Source of the DNA: Candidatus Woesearchaeota archaeon | GTDB taxonomy: Archaea; Nanobdellota; Nanobdellia; UBA10117; ARS21 | Assembly (NCBI GenBank): GCA_018698915.1 | Contig: JABIPN010000017.1 | Span: 1-44,491, forward strand | Length of the DNA: 44,491 nt | Direction of reading: 5' to 3' | Shown here: positions 9,380 to 19,067 of the stretch, piece by piece | Layout of the letters: each line of letters starts with the position of its first letter | Numbering within the stretch: the stretch's first letter is position 1 | Position numbers and translations under genes: made by a program | Notes under the pieces: generated by a model | What the model saw: only the letters and a program-made list of their open reading frames with translations | The model's database searches: none | Told to the model about the DNA's origin: nothing

Positions 9380-10092
9380 GCAAACAAAGACATATTTCAA
9401 GATTAGCAGCACCAAGATCATGGCAAGTTGCACGTAAAGCAACAAAATGGATATCAAAACCATTACCGGGTCCAAGAACAAAAGTAGAAGGAATTCCACT
9501 AGTTGTATTGCTACGAGATGTAACTGGAATAATCGAAAATAAAAGAGAATTAAAATATCTAATCAACACAAAACAAATTATGGTAAATGGAAAATTATAC
9601 AAAGAAACAAACCTGGCAGTGGGGTTGTTTGATGTAATTTCATTTCCATCAATAAAAAAGAGCTACAGAGTTGTTCTAACAAAACTTGGAAAACTCCAAA
9701 TGGTTGAAATTTCAGAAAAAGAAGCAAACACATTATTACTTCAAGTCAATGAAAAGACCTCAGTAAAAGGAGGAAAACTCCAAATAAATCTTTCAAATGG
9801 ATGGAATTTACTAACTGATACAAAAACAAAAGTTAAAGTTGGAGAATCAGTATTATTCGATCTTAAGAAAAGAAAAATCAGTGAAAACTTTGGATTTAAC
9901 AAAGGAGCAACAGTATACTTCGTAAGAGGTAAACGAGCAGGACATTCAGCAGTATTTAAGTCTCTAAAAGAATCAGGAATTCTTCAAAGACAAAAGATTG
10001 CAGTACTTGAATTCGGAAAGGAGACAATTGAAAGTACTTTGAACAATTTAATTACCGTTGGTTCAAAGAAAGCTTCAATAACAATTAATTAA
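9376..10092 (+). CDS. rps4e: Ribosomal protein eS4
   Basis: HISRLAAPRSWQVARKATKWISKPLPGPRT; operon position. Confidence 0.95.
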   Translation: MSKQRHISRLAAPRSWQVARKATKWISKPLPGPRTKVEGIPLVVLLRDVTGIIENKRELKYLINTKQIMVNGKLYKETNLAVGLFDVISFPSIKKSYRVVLTKLGKLQMVEISEKEANTLLLQVNEKTSVKGGKLQINLSNGWNLLTDTKTKVKVGESVLFDLKKRKISENFGFNKGATVYFVRGKRAGHSAVFKSLKESGILQRQKIAVLEFGKETIESTLNNLITVGSKKASITIN

Positions 10093-10093
10093 A

Positions 10094-10627
10094 ATGGCAG
10101 AAACAGCAACAAAAACCCAGACTAAGGACAATCCAATGCAAGAAATAAGAATCGAAAAGATTACTCTGAACATCGGGGCAGGAGCAGATCCTAAGAAGGT
10201 TGAAAAAGCAATAATGTTACTTTCAACAATTTCAGGGATGAAAGCAGTTGAAGCACAAGCAAAAAAGAGAATTGCAGCATGGAAACTTAGACCAGGTTTA
10301 GCAATCGGAGCAAAAGTAACAATTCGAAATAATACTGAAGAATTATTGATCAGATTATTAAAAGCAAATAGTTCAGTAATCTCCAAAAGAAAGTTCAATG
10401 AAAATGGATTCAGTTTTGGAATTGAAGAATACATCAACATTCCAGAAGTAAAATACGAACCAAAGATTGGAATTATTGGATTAAATGTTTCAGTAACTTT
10501 GAAACGTCCAGGTTTCAGAATAAAAAAGAGAAAACTTGCACCTAGAAAAATATCAAGCTCACATCGAATCACAAAAGAGGATGCAATTAAATTTGCAGAA
10601 ACTAAATTGGGAGTAAAAGTAGAATGA
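10094..10627 (+). CDS. rpl5: Ribosomal protein uL5
   Basis: IRIEKITLNIGAGADPKKVEKA; operon position. Confidence 0.95.
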   Translation: MAETATKTQTKDNPMQEIRIEKITLNIGAGADPKKVEKAIMLLSTISGMKAVEAQAKKRIAAWKLRPGLAIGAKVTIRNNTEELLIRLLKANSSVISKRKFNENGFSFGIEEYINIPEVKYEPKIGIIGLNVSVTLKRPGFRIKKRKLAPRKISSSHRITKEDAIKFAETKLGVKVE

Positions 10628-10845
10628 AATTACCGGGAATAAAAACAATGTCTTTCTCAAAGACAAAAAAGAAAAAGGTAGTCAGAAATAACTCAATTAA
10701 ACCAAGATCATATGGAAAAAACTTATCCAGATGTAATCGATGCGGAGGAAGAAAAGGAGGAAAAATTGGCCGATATGGTTTGGACATCTGTAGAAGATGT
10801 TTCAGAGAAGTTGCTCAAGACATAGGCTTTACAAAATACAGATAA
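10624..10845 (+). CDS. rps14: Ribosomal protein uS14 (zinc-binding)
   Basis: CNRCGG...GLDICRRCFREVAQDIGFTKYR. Confidence 0.96.
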   Translation: MKLPGIKTMSFSKTKKKKVVRNNSIKPRSYGKNLSRCNRCGGRKGGKIGRYGLDICRRCFREVAQDIGFTKYR

Positions 10846-10846
10846 A

Positions 10847-11236
10847 ATGATGAATGATATACTTGCACAAGCATTGTCAAAAATAAATAACGCAGCAGCA
10901 AGAGGTAAATCAGAAGTTACACTACATCCATCCTCAAAAGTAGTTACAAAGATAATGACTTTATTAAAAGAGGAAGGCTACATTCAAGATTTCAAATCAG
11001 AGAATACAACAAGAGGAACCATTACAACAGTTCAACTAAACGGAAAGATAAACAAGGTTGGATCAATTAAACCAAGATTTTCTGTAACAATGGACACATA
11101 TGAAAAGTTCGAAAAGAGATATCTACCAGCAAAAGATTTTGGAAGAATTTTCGTGTCAACAACAGACGGAATAATCACACACATCAAAGCAAAAGAAGTA
11201 AACAAAGGAGGAGCATTAATAGCTTATATTTACTAA
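10847..11236 (+). CDS. rps8: Ribosomal protein uS8
   Basis: 129 aa; ILAQALSKINNAAARGKSEV...VSTTDGIITHIKAKEVNKGGALIAYIY. Confidence 0.96.
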   Translation: MMNDILAQALSKINNAAARGKSEVTLHPSSKVVTKIMTLLKEEGYIQDFKSENTTRGTITTVQLNGKINKVGSIKPRFSVTMDTYEKFEKRYLPAKDFGRIFVSTTDGIITHIKAKEVNKGGALIAYIY

Positions 11237-11237
11237 A

Positions 11238-11894
11238 ATGGCAACAACAAGGAGAACTCGAGTACAAGGAACACACTTTAGACATCAAGGAAAGTTTAGA
11301 CCTGTTTTGAAGTATAGAAAGGGTGGAAAGACAATTCCGATGCCCTTCGGAGAAAAAGTAAAACCAGAAGCAAGAGTCACAATAAGTGAAGGAGTAACTG
11401 TAATAATCGATAACAAGATGATAACCTTTTCAAAAGGAGAATATAAACTATCACGAGAATATCCTGTAGCACTAATTAAATTCAAACAAGAAAATAATGA
11501 AATCCTAATTCAAGGTCAATCAACTAGTGCAAAAGTAAGAGCAATTGTAGGATCATTTAATGCACACTTAAAAAACATTCAAAGAGGATTAGAAGAACCA
11601 TTTATATACAAATTAAAAATAACTTCAGTTCACTTTCCAATGACTGCAAAAATTGAAAATAATATTTTTGAATTAAAGAACTTTTTAGGTGGGAAGAAAC
11701 TTCGAACAGCAAAGATTCCAGAAGGAGTAGATATCAAACTAAATGGTGATGTTATCGAATTATCTTCAAGAGATATTGAACTTGTTGGAATGGCTTCAAC
11801 TCGATTAGAATTACTTACGCGAGTTACAAAACGAGATCGAAGAGTTTTCCAAGACGGCATATTCATTACAGAAAAGGCAGGTAAAGTATTATGA
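11238..11894 (+). CDS. rpl6: Ribosomal protein uL6 (with N-terminal extension)
   Basis: AHLKNIQRGLEEPFIYKLKITSVHFP; operon position. Confidence 0.92.
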   Translation: MATTRRTRVQGTHFRHQGKFRPVLKYRKGGKTIPMPFGEKVKPEARVTISEGVTVIIDNKMITFSKGEYKLSREYPVALIKFKQENNEILIQGQSTSAKVRAIVGSFNAHLKNIQRGLEEPFIYKLKITSVHFPMTAKIENNIFELKNFLGGKKLRTAKIPEGVDIKLNGDVIELSSRDIELVGMASTRLELLTRVTKRDRRVFQDGIFITEKAGKVL

Positions 11895-12526
11895 AAGAAT
11901 TAATAGCTCAAAAAATTTCAATGAAGAAAAGAAGACCTAAGTTTGAGCGACAAGAAGCTCATGTTAAACCAAGACTAAGTAGATCTGGATGGAGAAAACC
12001 AAGAGGGATTCAATCAAAGATGAGACTTCAAAGAAAAGGATACAACGCAACAGTAAAAGTAGGTTATAGAACTCCAAGAGCACTACGAGGAAGACTAATT
12101 AGCGGACTTATTGAAACAATAGTTATAAATCCAACTGAGTTAAAAGATATTCAAAAAGATCAGATTGCATTAATTCCAAGAACTTTAGGAAACCGAAAAA
12201 GATTGGAAGTACTAAAAGAAGCAAAAAAATTGAAAATAAGAATCTCAAATTATTCAAACATTGATGCAAAGATTTCAGAAATTGAAGATAATCTAGTTGA
12301 ACGAAAGAAACGAAGATCAGAATCAAAATCAAAGAAAACAGAAAAGGCAAAAAAACTAGCAAAGAAAGAAGAAGAAAAGAAAAACAAAGATAAGAAAAAA
12401 CAAAAGAAAGAAGAAAAGAAAGTAGAAGAAAAAACAAAAGAATCAAACTCAAAAACTGAAAAAACAAAGGCTGAACCAAAAAAGTCACCAGTCAAGAAAA
12501 AATCAAAGAAGGAGACTAAGAAATGA
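11891..12526 (+). CDS. rpl32e: Ribosomal protein eL32 with long Lys/Glu-rich tail
   Basis: RPKFERQEAHVKPRLSRSGWRKPRGIQSKMRLQRKGYNATVKVGYRTPRALRG. Confidence 0.94.
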   Translation: MKELIAQKISMKKRRPKFERQEAHVKPRLSRSGWRKPRGIQSKMRLQRKGYNATVKVGYRTPRALRGRLISGLIETIVINPTELKDIQKDQIALIPRTLGNRKRLEVLKEAKKLKIRISNYSNIDAKISEIEDNLVERKKRRSESKSKKTEKAKKLAKKEEEKKNKDKKKQKKEEKKVEEKTKESNSKTEKTKAEPKKSPVKKKSKKETKK

Positions 12527-12981
12527 ATCTAGAAATGCAAAAGCGACTATCTTCAAAAGTAGCAAAAGTAGGACTAGCTCGAGTAAAAATTAATCCTGAA
12601 AATGTTGATCAAGTCAAGGAAGCAATTACAAAAGCAGATATCCGTGATTTAATTGACAACAAAGTAATTGAAATCTTACCTCTTGTAAGAAATTCAAAAG
12701 CAAGAGCAAGACTTCGAGCCAAAGCAAAGAAAAAAGGACGTCAAAGCGGACCAGGTTCAAAAGTAGGTACAAGGAATGCAAGAACTCCAACAAAAAGAGT
12801 GTGGATTAATAGAATAAGACTCCAAAGAAAAATAATCAAATCATTCAAAGATTCAGGAAGACTTTCCACGGGCGATTGGAAAACATTATATTATCGTGCT
12901 AAAGGAGGATTCTTCCGTAACAAGCGACACTTACTTCAAACCCTTGAACAAGGTAAATTGCTTAAGGAGAAAAAGAAATAA
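12523..12981 (+). CDS. rpl19e: Ribosomal protein eL19
   Basis: ARLRAKAKKKGRQSGPGSKVGTRNARTPTKRVWINRIR. Confidence 0.95.
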   Translation: MNLEMQKRLSSKVAKVGLARVKINPENVDQVKEAITKADIRDLIDNKVIEILPLVRNSKARARLRAKAKKKGRQSGPGSKVGTRNARTPTKRVWINRIRLQRKIIKSFKDSGRLSTGDWKTLYYRAKGGFFRNKRHLLQTLEQGKLLKEKKK

Positions 12982-13472
12982 TGGCAACAGGAAAAAGATT
13001 CAACGTAAGATTTAGAAGAAGAAGAGAAGGTAAAACAAGTTACAAAAAGAGACTTGCTTTAGCAAAATCTGAACTACCAAAATTAGTAGTAAGAAGATCA
13101 AATAGATATTTGATTGCACAAATTGTAAACTATACGGAAGAAGGAGACACAACAGTTGCACACTTCAATTCACAGTCACTGAAATCAAAAGGATGGAAAC
13201 ATTCATGTACAAATATTCCTGCAGGATACTTAACAGGTCTTGCAATTGCAGGCGCAGCTAAGAAAGCAAAAGTTGCAGAAGCAATTTTGGATATGGGTTC
13301 ATATACGCCTACAAAAGGATGTAAAGTTTATGCAATTTTGAAAGGAGCAATAGATGGTGGACTAAAAGTTTCAGCATCTGAAGAAGCATTACCAAGCGAA
13401 GAAAGACTAACCGGAGTACATATTAATGAGAAGATTTCAGCAGATTTAAAAAAGCTTAAGGAGAGCATCTAA
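12981..13472 (+). CDS. rpl18: Ribosomal protein uL18
   Basis: FRRRREGKTSYKKRLALAKS...KLVVRRSNRYLIAQIV. Confidence 0.95.
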   Translation: MATGKRFNVRFRRRREGKTSYKKRLALAKSELPKLVVRRSNRYLIAQIVNYTEEGDTTVAHFNSQSLKSKGWKHSCTNIPAGYLTGLAIAGAAKKAKVAEAILDMGSYTPTKGCKVYAILKGAIDGGLKVSASEEALPSEERLTGVHINEKISADLKKLKESI

Positions 13473-13474
13473 AA

Positions 13475-14239
13475 ATGGCACGACCAAAAAGAAACTTCAA
13501 ACCTAGACAAAGACTCGATGCAGACGGAAACGTAATCGATCCTAGAACAAAAATGCTTGAAGAATGGAATCCAAAAACAGAATTAGGAAGAAAAGTAAAA
13601 GCAGGAGAAATCACAACAATTGAAGAAGTTATGAATTCAGGAAAGAGAATATTAGAATCAGAAATTGTTGATGCAGTTATTCCAAATTTAGAATCAGATT
13701 TTATTAATGTTGGTCAAGCAAAAGGTAAATTTGGTGGCGGACAAAGAAGAATATTTAAACAAACTCAAAAGAAAACAAAAGATGGAAATAGAATTTCATT
13801 CAATGCATTGGCAGTTGTAGGAAACCGAGACGGTTATGTTGGCGTAGGAGTTGGGAGATCTAAAGAAACAGTTCCTGCAAAAGACAAAGCAATCAGAAAT
13901 GCTAAATTAAATATAATGCAAATTGGAAGAGGAAATGGCTCTTGGGAAAGTGAAACCCCAGAACCAACTTCAATACCTTTTGAGATTAGTGGAAGAAGCG
14001 GATCTGTAAGAGTAACATTTATGCCCGCGCCACCAGGAACAGACTTAGTTATTGAAAATGAACTTAAGAAAATATTCAAACTTGCAGGAATCAAAGATGT
14101 TTGGTCAAAATCCAAAGGTCAAGCAAGACAAAAATTCAATCTTGTTGCAGCAACAATGAAGGCGCTGAAACAAACAACAACTTTCAGACTTAGAGATCAA
14201 CAAAAAGCACTAGTGAGAGAAGGATCAATTAACAAATGA
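13475..14239 (+). CDS. rps5: Ribosomal protein uS5
   Basis: SFNALAVVGNRDGYVGVGVGRSKETVPAKDKAIRNAKLNI. Confidence 0.96.
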   Translation: MARPKRNFKPRQRLDADGNVIDPRTKMLEEWNPKTELGRKVKAGEITTIEEVMNSGKRILESEIVDAVIPNLESDFINVGQAKGKFGGGQRRIFKQTQKKTKDGNRISFNALAVVGNRDGYVGVGVGRSKETVPAKDKAIRNAKLNIMQIGRGNGSWESETPEPTSIPFEISGRSGSVRVTFMPAPPGTDLVIENELKKIFKLAGIKDVWSKSKGQARQKFNLVAATMKALKQTTTFRLRDQQKALVREGSINK

Positions 14240-14721
14240 AATCAATAGAAGGAACTTTAATTGCAGTATTAAGAATTCGAGGAGAAGTTGGAGTTCGAGA
14301 TCAAATAAAACAAGCAATGAACTTAATGAAACTTCACAGAAAGAATCGAGTTATTCTATTGAAAAATACTCAATCAAATGTTGGAATGATCAATAAAGTA
14401 AAAGACTATTGTACTTTTGGAGAAGTTGATGCAGAATTAGTAAAAGAACTTCTTGAAAAGCGAGGTCGTACTGCAGGAAATAAACAATTGACAGCAGATT
14501 ATTTGAAAAAAGAAGCAAAAACTGACTTCTATTCATTATCAAAAGCTTTAGTTGAAGGAAAAGCTTCATTGAAAGATATTCCTGGTCTAAAGCGATACTT
14601 CAAAATGCATCCACCAGTTGGAGGATTTGAACGAGGCGGAGTTAAGCATCCGTTTGCAGCAGGAGGAGCACTTGGATATAGAGGAAAAGAAATGAGCAAA
14701 CTTATCCAAAAGATGATCTAA
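14236..14721 (+). CDS. rpl30: Ribosomal protein uL30
   Basis: LIAVLRIRGEVGVRDQIKQAMNLMKLHRKNRVILL. Confidence 0.95.
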   Translation: MKSIEGTLIAVLRIRGEVGVRDQIKQAMNLMKLHRKNRVILLKNTQSNVGMINKVKDYCTFGEVDAELVKELLEKRGRTAGNKQLTADYLKKEAKTDFYSLSKALVEGKASLKDIPGLKRYFKMHPPVGGFERGGVKHPFAAGGALGYRGKEMSKLIQKMI

Positions 14722-14722
14722 A

Positions 14723-15190
14723 ATGGCAGAAAAGAAATCTCGAAAGAAACGCGGAACTCGAACCCACGGATGGGGTGCAGGTAAAAAGCACAGAGGTGCT
14801 GGAAACCGCGGCGGACGAGGAAGAGCAGGAATGGGAAAACGAGGACAACAAAAGAAAACTTTACCTCTAGCTCAAGGAAAGAAACCTGTTGGTCAAATTG
14901 CAAACAACAATAAAGGAATGCCGGTCGTTCTTGAAAGAGTTAAGAAAATTAATGTTCTAAATTTAGTTGATTTACAAAACAATATGGAAAAATGGACTGC
15001 TGAAGGAAAAGCAGAGAAAACAAAAACTGGTTATTCAGTTGATTTAGAAAAGATTGGATACACAAAACTTCTATCAAAAGGTGAAGTTACATTTAAACTC
15101 AATATTAAAATAAATTCAGCTTCAGCAAAAGCTAAAGAAAAACTTGAAGCTGCAGGCGGAAAAATTGAACTAAGAGTTTCAAAAGAGTAA
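14723..15190 (+). CDS. rpl15: Ribosomal protein uL15
   Basis: RKKRGTRTHGWGAGKKHRGAGNRGGRGRAGMGKRGQQKK. Confidence 0.96.
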   Translation: MAEKKSRKKRGTRTHGWGAGKKHRGAGNRGGRGRAGMGKRGQQKKTLPLAQGKKPVGQIANNNKGMPVVLERVKKINVLNLVDLQNNMEKWTAEGKAEKTKTGYSVDLEKIGYTKLLSKGEVTFKLNIKINSASAKAKEKLEAAGGKIELRVSKE

Positions 15191-15221
15191 GTAATAAAAA
15201 CGCAAGACTGCATTCATAATC

Positions 15222-16616
15222 ATGAGTTTGATTCAAACAGTTTCAAAGTACATCCCAGATGTTAATGGACCAACTAAAAAGCTCGGATTCAATAAAAAAT
15301 TAAAATGGACAGGAATTGTCCTACTTCTTTATTATGTTCTTTTACACATTCCACTTTATGGTTTAGGTACTAATGCACTTAAACAATTTGAAGCATTATC
15401 TACAATTCTCGGAGCAAGTTTCGGTTCCTTAATTTCATTAGGTATTGGTCCTATTGTAACTGCAAGCATTGTATTACAATTACTAGCAGGATCGGGAATT
15501 CTCAAAATCGATTTAACAAAACCAGGCGGTAGAGCAGCATTTCAATCTATGCAGAAAGTATTCATACTTCTTTTTGTAGTATTCGAATCGATAGTCTATG
15601 TTATGATGGGTGGTTTAGCACCAACAGCCGAACTAACTGGAGGAGCATATCTATTTATGGAAATAATACTAATCATTCAGCTAATTGTTGGAGGATATAT
15701 GATTGTTCTTATGGATGGAGTTGTCCAGAAATGGGGATTCGGATCAGGAGTATCATTATTCATCGCAGCAGGAGTTTCCAGAGAAATATTCATCGCAGCA
15801 TTCAGTCCATTTCCATCACCAACAAATCCAGATGCACCAGTAGGTAAAATTCCACTACTTATTCAAGCACTAGGAACAGGTAATTCACCAGAAGTAATTC
15901 TTTCAATTATAGCCGTAGTAGCAACAATCGGAGTATTTGCTATGTCGGTTTATGGACAATCAATGAAGGTTGAAATTCCACTTTCATGGGGTAGAGTAAG
16001 AGGTCACGGAATAAGATGGCCATTAAAATTCATGTATACTTCAAATATTCCAGTAATTTTAGTCGCTGCACTTATGGCAAATATACAACTATGGGGGAGA
16101 CTTTTAGAAAATTGGGGAAAACCAATTCTTGGAACATTTGAAAACGGAGTGGCACAAACAGGATTAGTAAAGTGGGTTAATGCACCAGATATTATAAGAC
16201 CAATAGTTGCAGGTTCAGGACTGACGGGAGAAATATTTCTTCAAGCAATAATTTATTCATTATTACTAATTGCGGGTTCAGCATTCTTCTCTGTTCTTTG
16301 GGTAAAGACTGCGAATATGAGTGCGGATGCTCAAGCAAGACAAATTTTATCCTCAGGAATGCAGATACCAGGATTCAGACGAGATCCTAGAGTTCTTGAA
16401 AGTATATTAAACAGATATATACCGGGACTTACAATAATGGGTGGAGCATTAGTTGGTTTACTTGCAGCATTTGCAGACTTAATGGGATCTCTAAGTCGAG
16501 GAACAGGAATACTATTGGCAGTTATGATTATATACAAACTCTATGAAGATATTTCGAGAGAGCACGCAATGGATCTACATCCAGCGCTAAAGAAAATGAT
16601 GGGCGGCGAAAAATAA
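15222..16616 (+). CDS. secY: Protein translocase subunit SecY
   Basis: 464 aa multi-TM; Sec61/SecY motifs (GGYMIVLMDGVVQKWGFGSGVSLFIAAGV; PGFRRDPRVLESILNRYIPGLTIMGGALVGLLAAFADLMGSLSRGTGILL). Confidence 0.97.
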   Translation: MSLIQTVSKYIPDVNGPTKKLGFNKKLKWTGIVLLLYYVLLHIPLYGLGTNALKQFEALSTILGASFGSLISLGIGPIVTASIVLQLLAGSGILKIDLTKPGGRAAFQSMQKVFILLFVVFESIVYVMMGGLAPTAELTGGAYLFMEIILIIQLIVGGYMIVLMDGVVQKWGFGSGVSLFIAAGVSREIFIAAFSPFPSPTNPDAPVGKIPLLIQALGTGNSPEVILSIIAVVATIGVFAMSVYGQSMKVEIPLSWGRVRGHGIRWPLKFMYTSNIPVILVAALMANIQLWGRLLENWGKPILGTFENGVAQTGLVKWVNAPDIIRPIVAGSGLTGEIFLQAIIYSLLLIAGSAFFSVLWVKTANMSADAQARQILSSGMQIPGFRRDPRVLESILNRYIPGLTIMGGALVGLLAAFADLMGSLSRGTGILLAVMIIYKLYEDISREHAMDLHPALKKMMGGEK

Positions 16617-16617
16617 A

Positions 16618-17040
16618 ATGGCATTAATATTTGGACTTGGCCCAATAACTTTCATGACTGTGGCAGTTATAATAATAACTTTACTAATCACAGTTGTTCA
16701 AAAATATACTGTTGATCAAAATGTTATGCGGGAATTAAAAGAAGATTCCAAAAAGATGAGGAAGGAACTAAAAGCAATAAAAGATAATCCAGCAAAAATG
16801 CAACAACATCAGAAAAAAATGATGGAGCTTTCAATGAAACAAATGAAAATGTCATTTAAACCAATGATGTATTATATGATTCCACTAATCTTATTCTTCA
16901 CATGGCTAAGAAATACTATGACTGGAATAATTGTATTAAAGCCACCAATCTGGCCATGGGAAATGGGTTATCTTGGTTCATATATCATATTATCAATATT
17001 TTTCTCTATGATGTTTAGAAAGATACTTAAAGTAAATTAA
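16618..17040 (+). CDS. EMC3/TMCO1-family (DUF106) membrane insertase-like protein
   Basis: 140 aa, N-TM + coiled coil + TMs, KPMMYYMIPLILFFTWLRNTM; conserved position after secY in archaea. Confidence 0.8.
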   Translation: MALIFGLGPITFMTVAVIIITLLITVVQKYTVDQNVMRELKEDSKKMRKELKAIKDNPAKMQQHQKKMMELSMKQMKMSFKPMMYYMIPLILFFTWLRNTMTGIIVLKPPIWPWEMGYLGSYIILSIFFSMMFRKILKVN

Positions 17041-17052
17041 CAAAAGTGAATT

Positions 17053-17337
17053 ATGGAAATTGGGAAAGTTTGTATGAAGATTGCAGGACGCGATGCAGGT
17101 AGACCGGCAATCGTAATCGAAGTACACAAAGACGGTTATGTAACAATTGACGGATATTCTAGAAGAAAGAAAGTTAATCCACAACATTTACAATTTATTG
17201 GAACAAAGGTTGATATAAAGAAAGGTGCAACTCATGACACAGTAATTAAGGCTCTTGAAAAGCTTGGATTCTCTCAACCAGAAAAATCAACTTTCGAGAA
17301 AAAAGCAAGGAAGAAAAACAAGAAGTCTAAAAAGTAA
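17053..17337 (+). CDS. rpl14e: Ribosomal protein eL14
   Basis: MEIGKVCMKIAGRDAGRPAIVIEVHKDGYVTIDG...RRKKVNPQHL. Confidence 0.93.
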   Translation: MEIGKVCMKIAGRDAGRPAIVIEVHKDGYVTIDGYSRRKKVNPQHLQFIGTKVDIKKGATHDTVIKALEKLGFSQPEKSTFEKKARKKNKKSKK

Positions 17338-17367
17338 TTTTTTATACACACAAAACCTTACAAAAAC

Positions 17368-18279
17368 ATGAAAATCTTAGTTAGAGACAAATCAATAAAA
17401 ATTCTTAAGAGAACTCCAAAGAAAGATATTAAAGAACTAAGAGAACATTCACTAATAATTCTAAATAAACCAAAAGGTCCGTATTCAAGAAAAGCAACCA
17501 GATTTTTACTAGATCTGGGAATAAAAAAAGCAGGACATGCTGGAACATTAGATCCAATTACAACAGGAGTTTTACCAGTATTTCTAAATAGAGGAAACAA
17601 GATATCAGGAATACTCACAATATCAAAAAAAATATACCGAGCAAACATGCATCTACATAAAGAAGTTCCAAATAAAAAAATCCAAAAAGCAGTAAAAAAA
17701 TTCACTGGAAAAATTGAACAACTTGTTCCAAAGAAATCGGCAGTAAAAAGACAAGTCAGAACAAGAGAAATTTATAAGTCAAAGATAGAAAAAATTGATG
17801 GAAGAGATGTAACACTTTATGTCGAATGTGAAGCAGGAACATACATAAGAAAATTAATTCATGACATTGGAGAAGATCTGAGTGTTGGAGCAAACATGGA
17901 TCAACTTGAAAGAATAAAATCGGGACCTTTTTTCCTAAAACATGCACACTCAACAAAAGTAATTAACGAAGCAATAAAATCAAAAGATGAAACAAAATTA
18001 AGAAAAGTTTTACTTCCATTAGAAAGAGCAGTTGAAGAAATGCCTAAAGTGTGGGTTGATGACGGCGTATTGAAACCATTTAGTTATGGTTCACCAATTT
18101 ATTACAACGGAATATTACAACTAACTAATAATATCGAGTTCAAAGATAAGGTTGCACTGTTCAATACGAAGAATGAATTAATTGGAGTTGGAATTGCACG
18201 CGGAAATTCAAAAGAATTATTAACTGAAACTGAAGGGACTGCAATAAGAAACGATATCAATTTAACTAAAATAGAATGA
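17368..18279 (+). CDS. cbf5: H/ACA RNP pseudouridine synthase Cbf5/TruB family
   Basis: KKAGHAGTLDPITTGVLPVFLNRGNKIS (catalytic GTLDP), PUA-like C-terminus. Confidence 0.95.
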   Translation: MKILVRDKSIKILKRTPKKDIKELREHSLIILNKPKGPYSRKATRFLLDLGIKKAGHAGTLDPITTGVLPVFLNRGNKISGILTISKKIYRANMHLHKEVPNKKIQKAVKKFTGKIEQLVPKKSAVKRQVRTREIYKSKIEKIDGRDVTLYVECEAGTYIRKLIHDIGEDLSVGANMDQLERIKSGPFFLKHAHSTKVINEAIKSKDETKLRKVLLPLERAVEEMPKVWVDDGVLKPFSYGSPIYYNGILQLTNNIEFKDKVALFNTKNELIGVGIARGNSKELLTETEGTAIRNDINLTKIE

Positions 18280-18425
18280 TACAAAAAGAACTACTAGATG
18301 TTTTAGCATGTCCAGATGATAAATCTGAATTAGATCAGGGAAATGGAAAATTAATTTGTAAAAAATGTAAAAGAGTTTTTAAAATTGAAGATGGAATTCC
18401 AATAATGCTTCCAAAAGATTTCTAA
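18276..18425 (+). CDS. Trm112/YcaR-family small zinc-binding protein (49 aa; not in supplied ORF track)
   Basis: Hand translation MIQKELLDVLACPDDKSELDQGNGKLICKKCKRVFKIEDGIPIMLPKDF*; ATGA overlap with cbf5 stop. Confidence 0.85.
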   Translation: MIQKELLDVLACPDDKSELDQGNGKLICKKCKRVFKIEDGIPIMLPKDF

Positions 18426-18811
18426 ATTTTAATTCGACGTTCAATTTTTTTCTTAACTTCAATTGGATTCTTTATATAATGAAATACTAAATCTGCATGC
18501 CCGCCAGTTTGAGTATGAATATGAATGTGTCCATAATTCAAAATTGCACCCAATGCACTTTGATTAACTTTTACAGTAGTCATATTATTATATCTAACTG
18601 CTTTGGAATGATCACCAATCAAACCATGTCGCAACAGTACTCGATCATTAGTAATAACTAAATGAGTAGTATATTTTTTTATTGTAGCATGGATTAGTGG
18701 GATAATTAAGGGAGACAATGCAAGTTGCCTATGATATTTAAGCCAAGAAGGGCGTTCAACATATTGTATTTTTTCACCTTCATGAAGATGTCTTTTTATT
18801 TTTTTACTCAT
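18422..18811 (-). CDS. Bacterial-type PH-domain (YdbS/bPH_2-like) protein
   Basis: LVITNDRVLLRHGLIGDHSKAVRYNNMTTVKVNQSALGAILNYGHIHIHT. Confidence 0.7.
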   Translation of the reverse strand: MSKKIKRHLHEGEKIQYVERPSWLKYHRQLALSPLIIPLIHATIKKYTTHLVITNDRVLLRHGLIGDHSKAVRYNNMTTVKVNQSALGAILNYGHIHIHTQTGGHADLVFHYIKNPIEVKKKIERRIKI

Positions 18812-18895
18812 AATTATACCATATCTTTCAAATATTTAAAGATTCAGATAAGCCAGTAATAAGGTTTTTAAACCTAAAACAATGACAAAAACCAC

Positions 18896-18978
18896 GCCAA
18901 GGTCGCATAGCCTGGTATTGCGCAGGATTGCTAATTCTGTTCCTTCGGGAGTCGCGGGTTCAAATCCCGTCCTTGGCG
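18896..18978 (+). tRNA. tRNA-Ser (GCU)
   Basis: Acceptor GCCAAGG/CCTTGGC, anticodon stem CAGGA-TTGCTAA-TTCTG, long variable arm TTCCTTCGGGA, T-arm GCGGGTTCAAATCCCGT; discriminator G. Confidence 0.93.
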
Positions 18979-19067
18979 TTCGTTATTAAAATTTAACAAA
19001 CCACTTGCTCTAAGTGATTTGGTTTTCCATCGATACCTTTAAAAACTAAACATAAATTAATGAGGTT

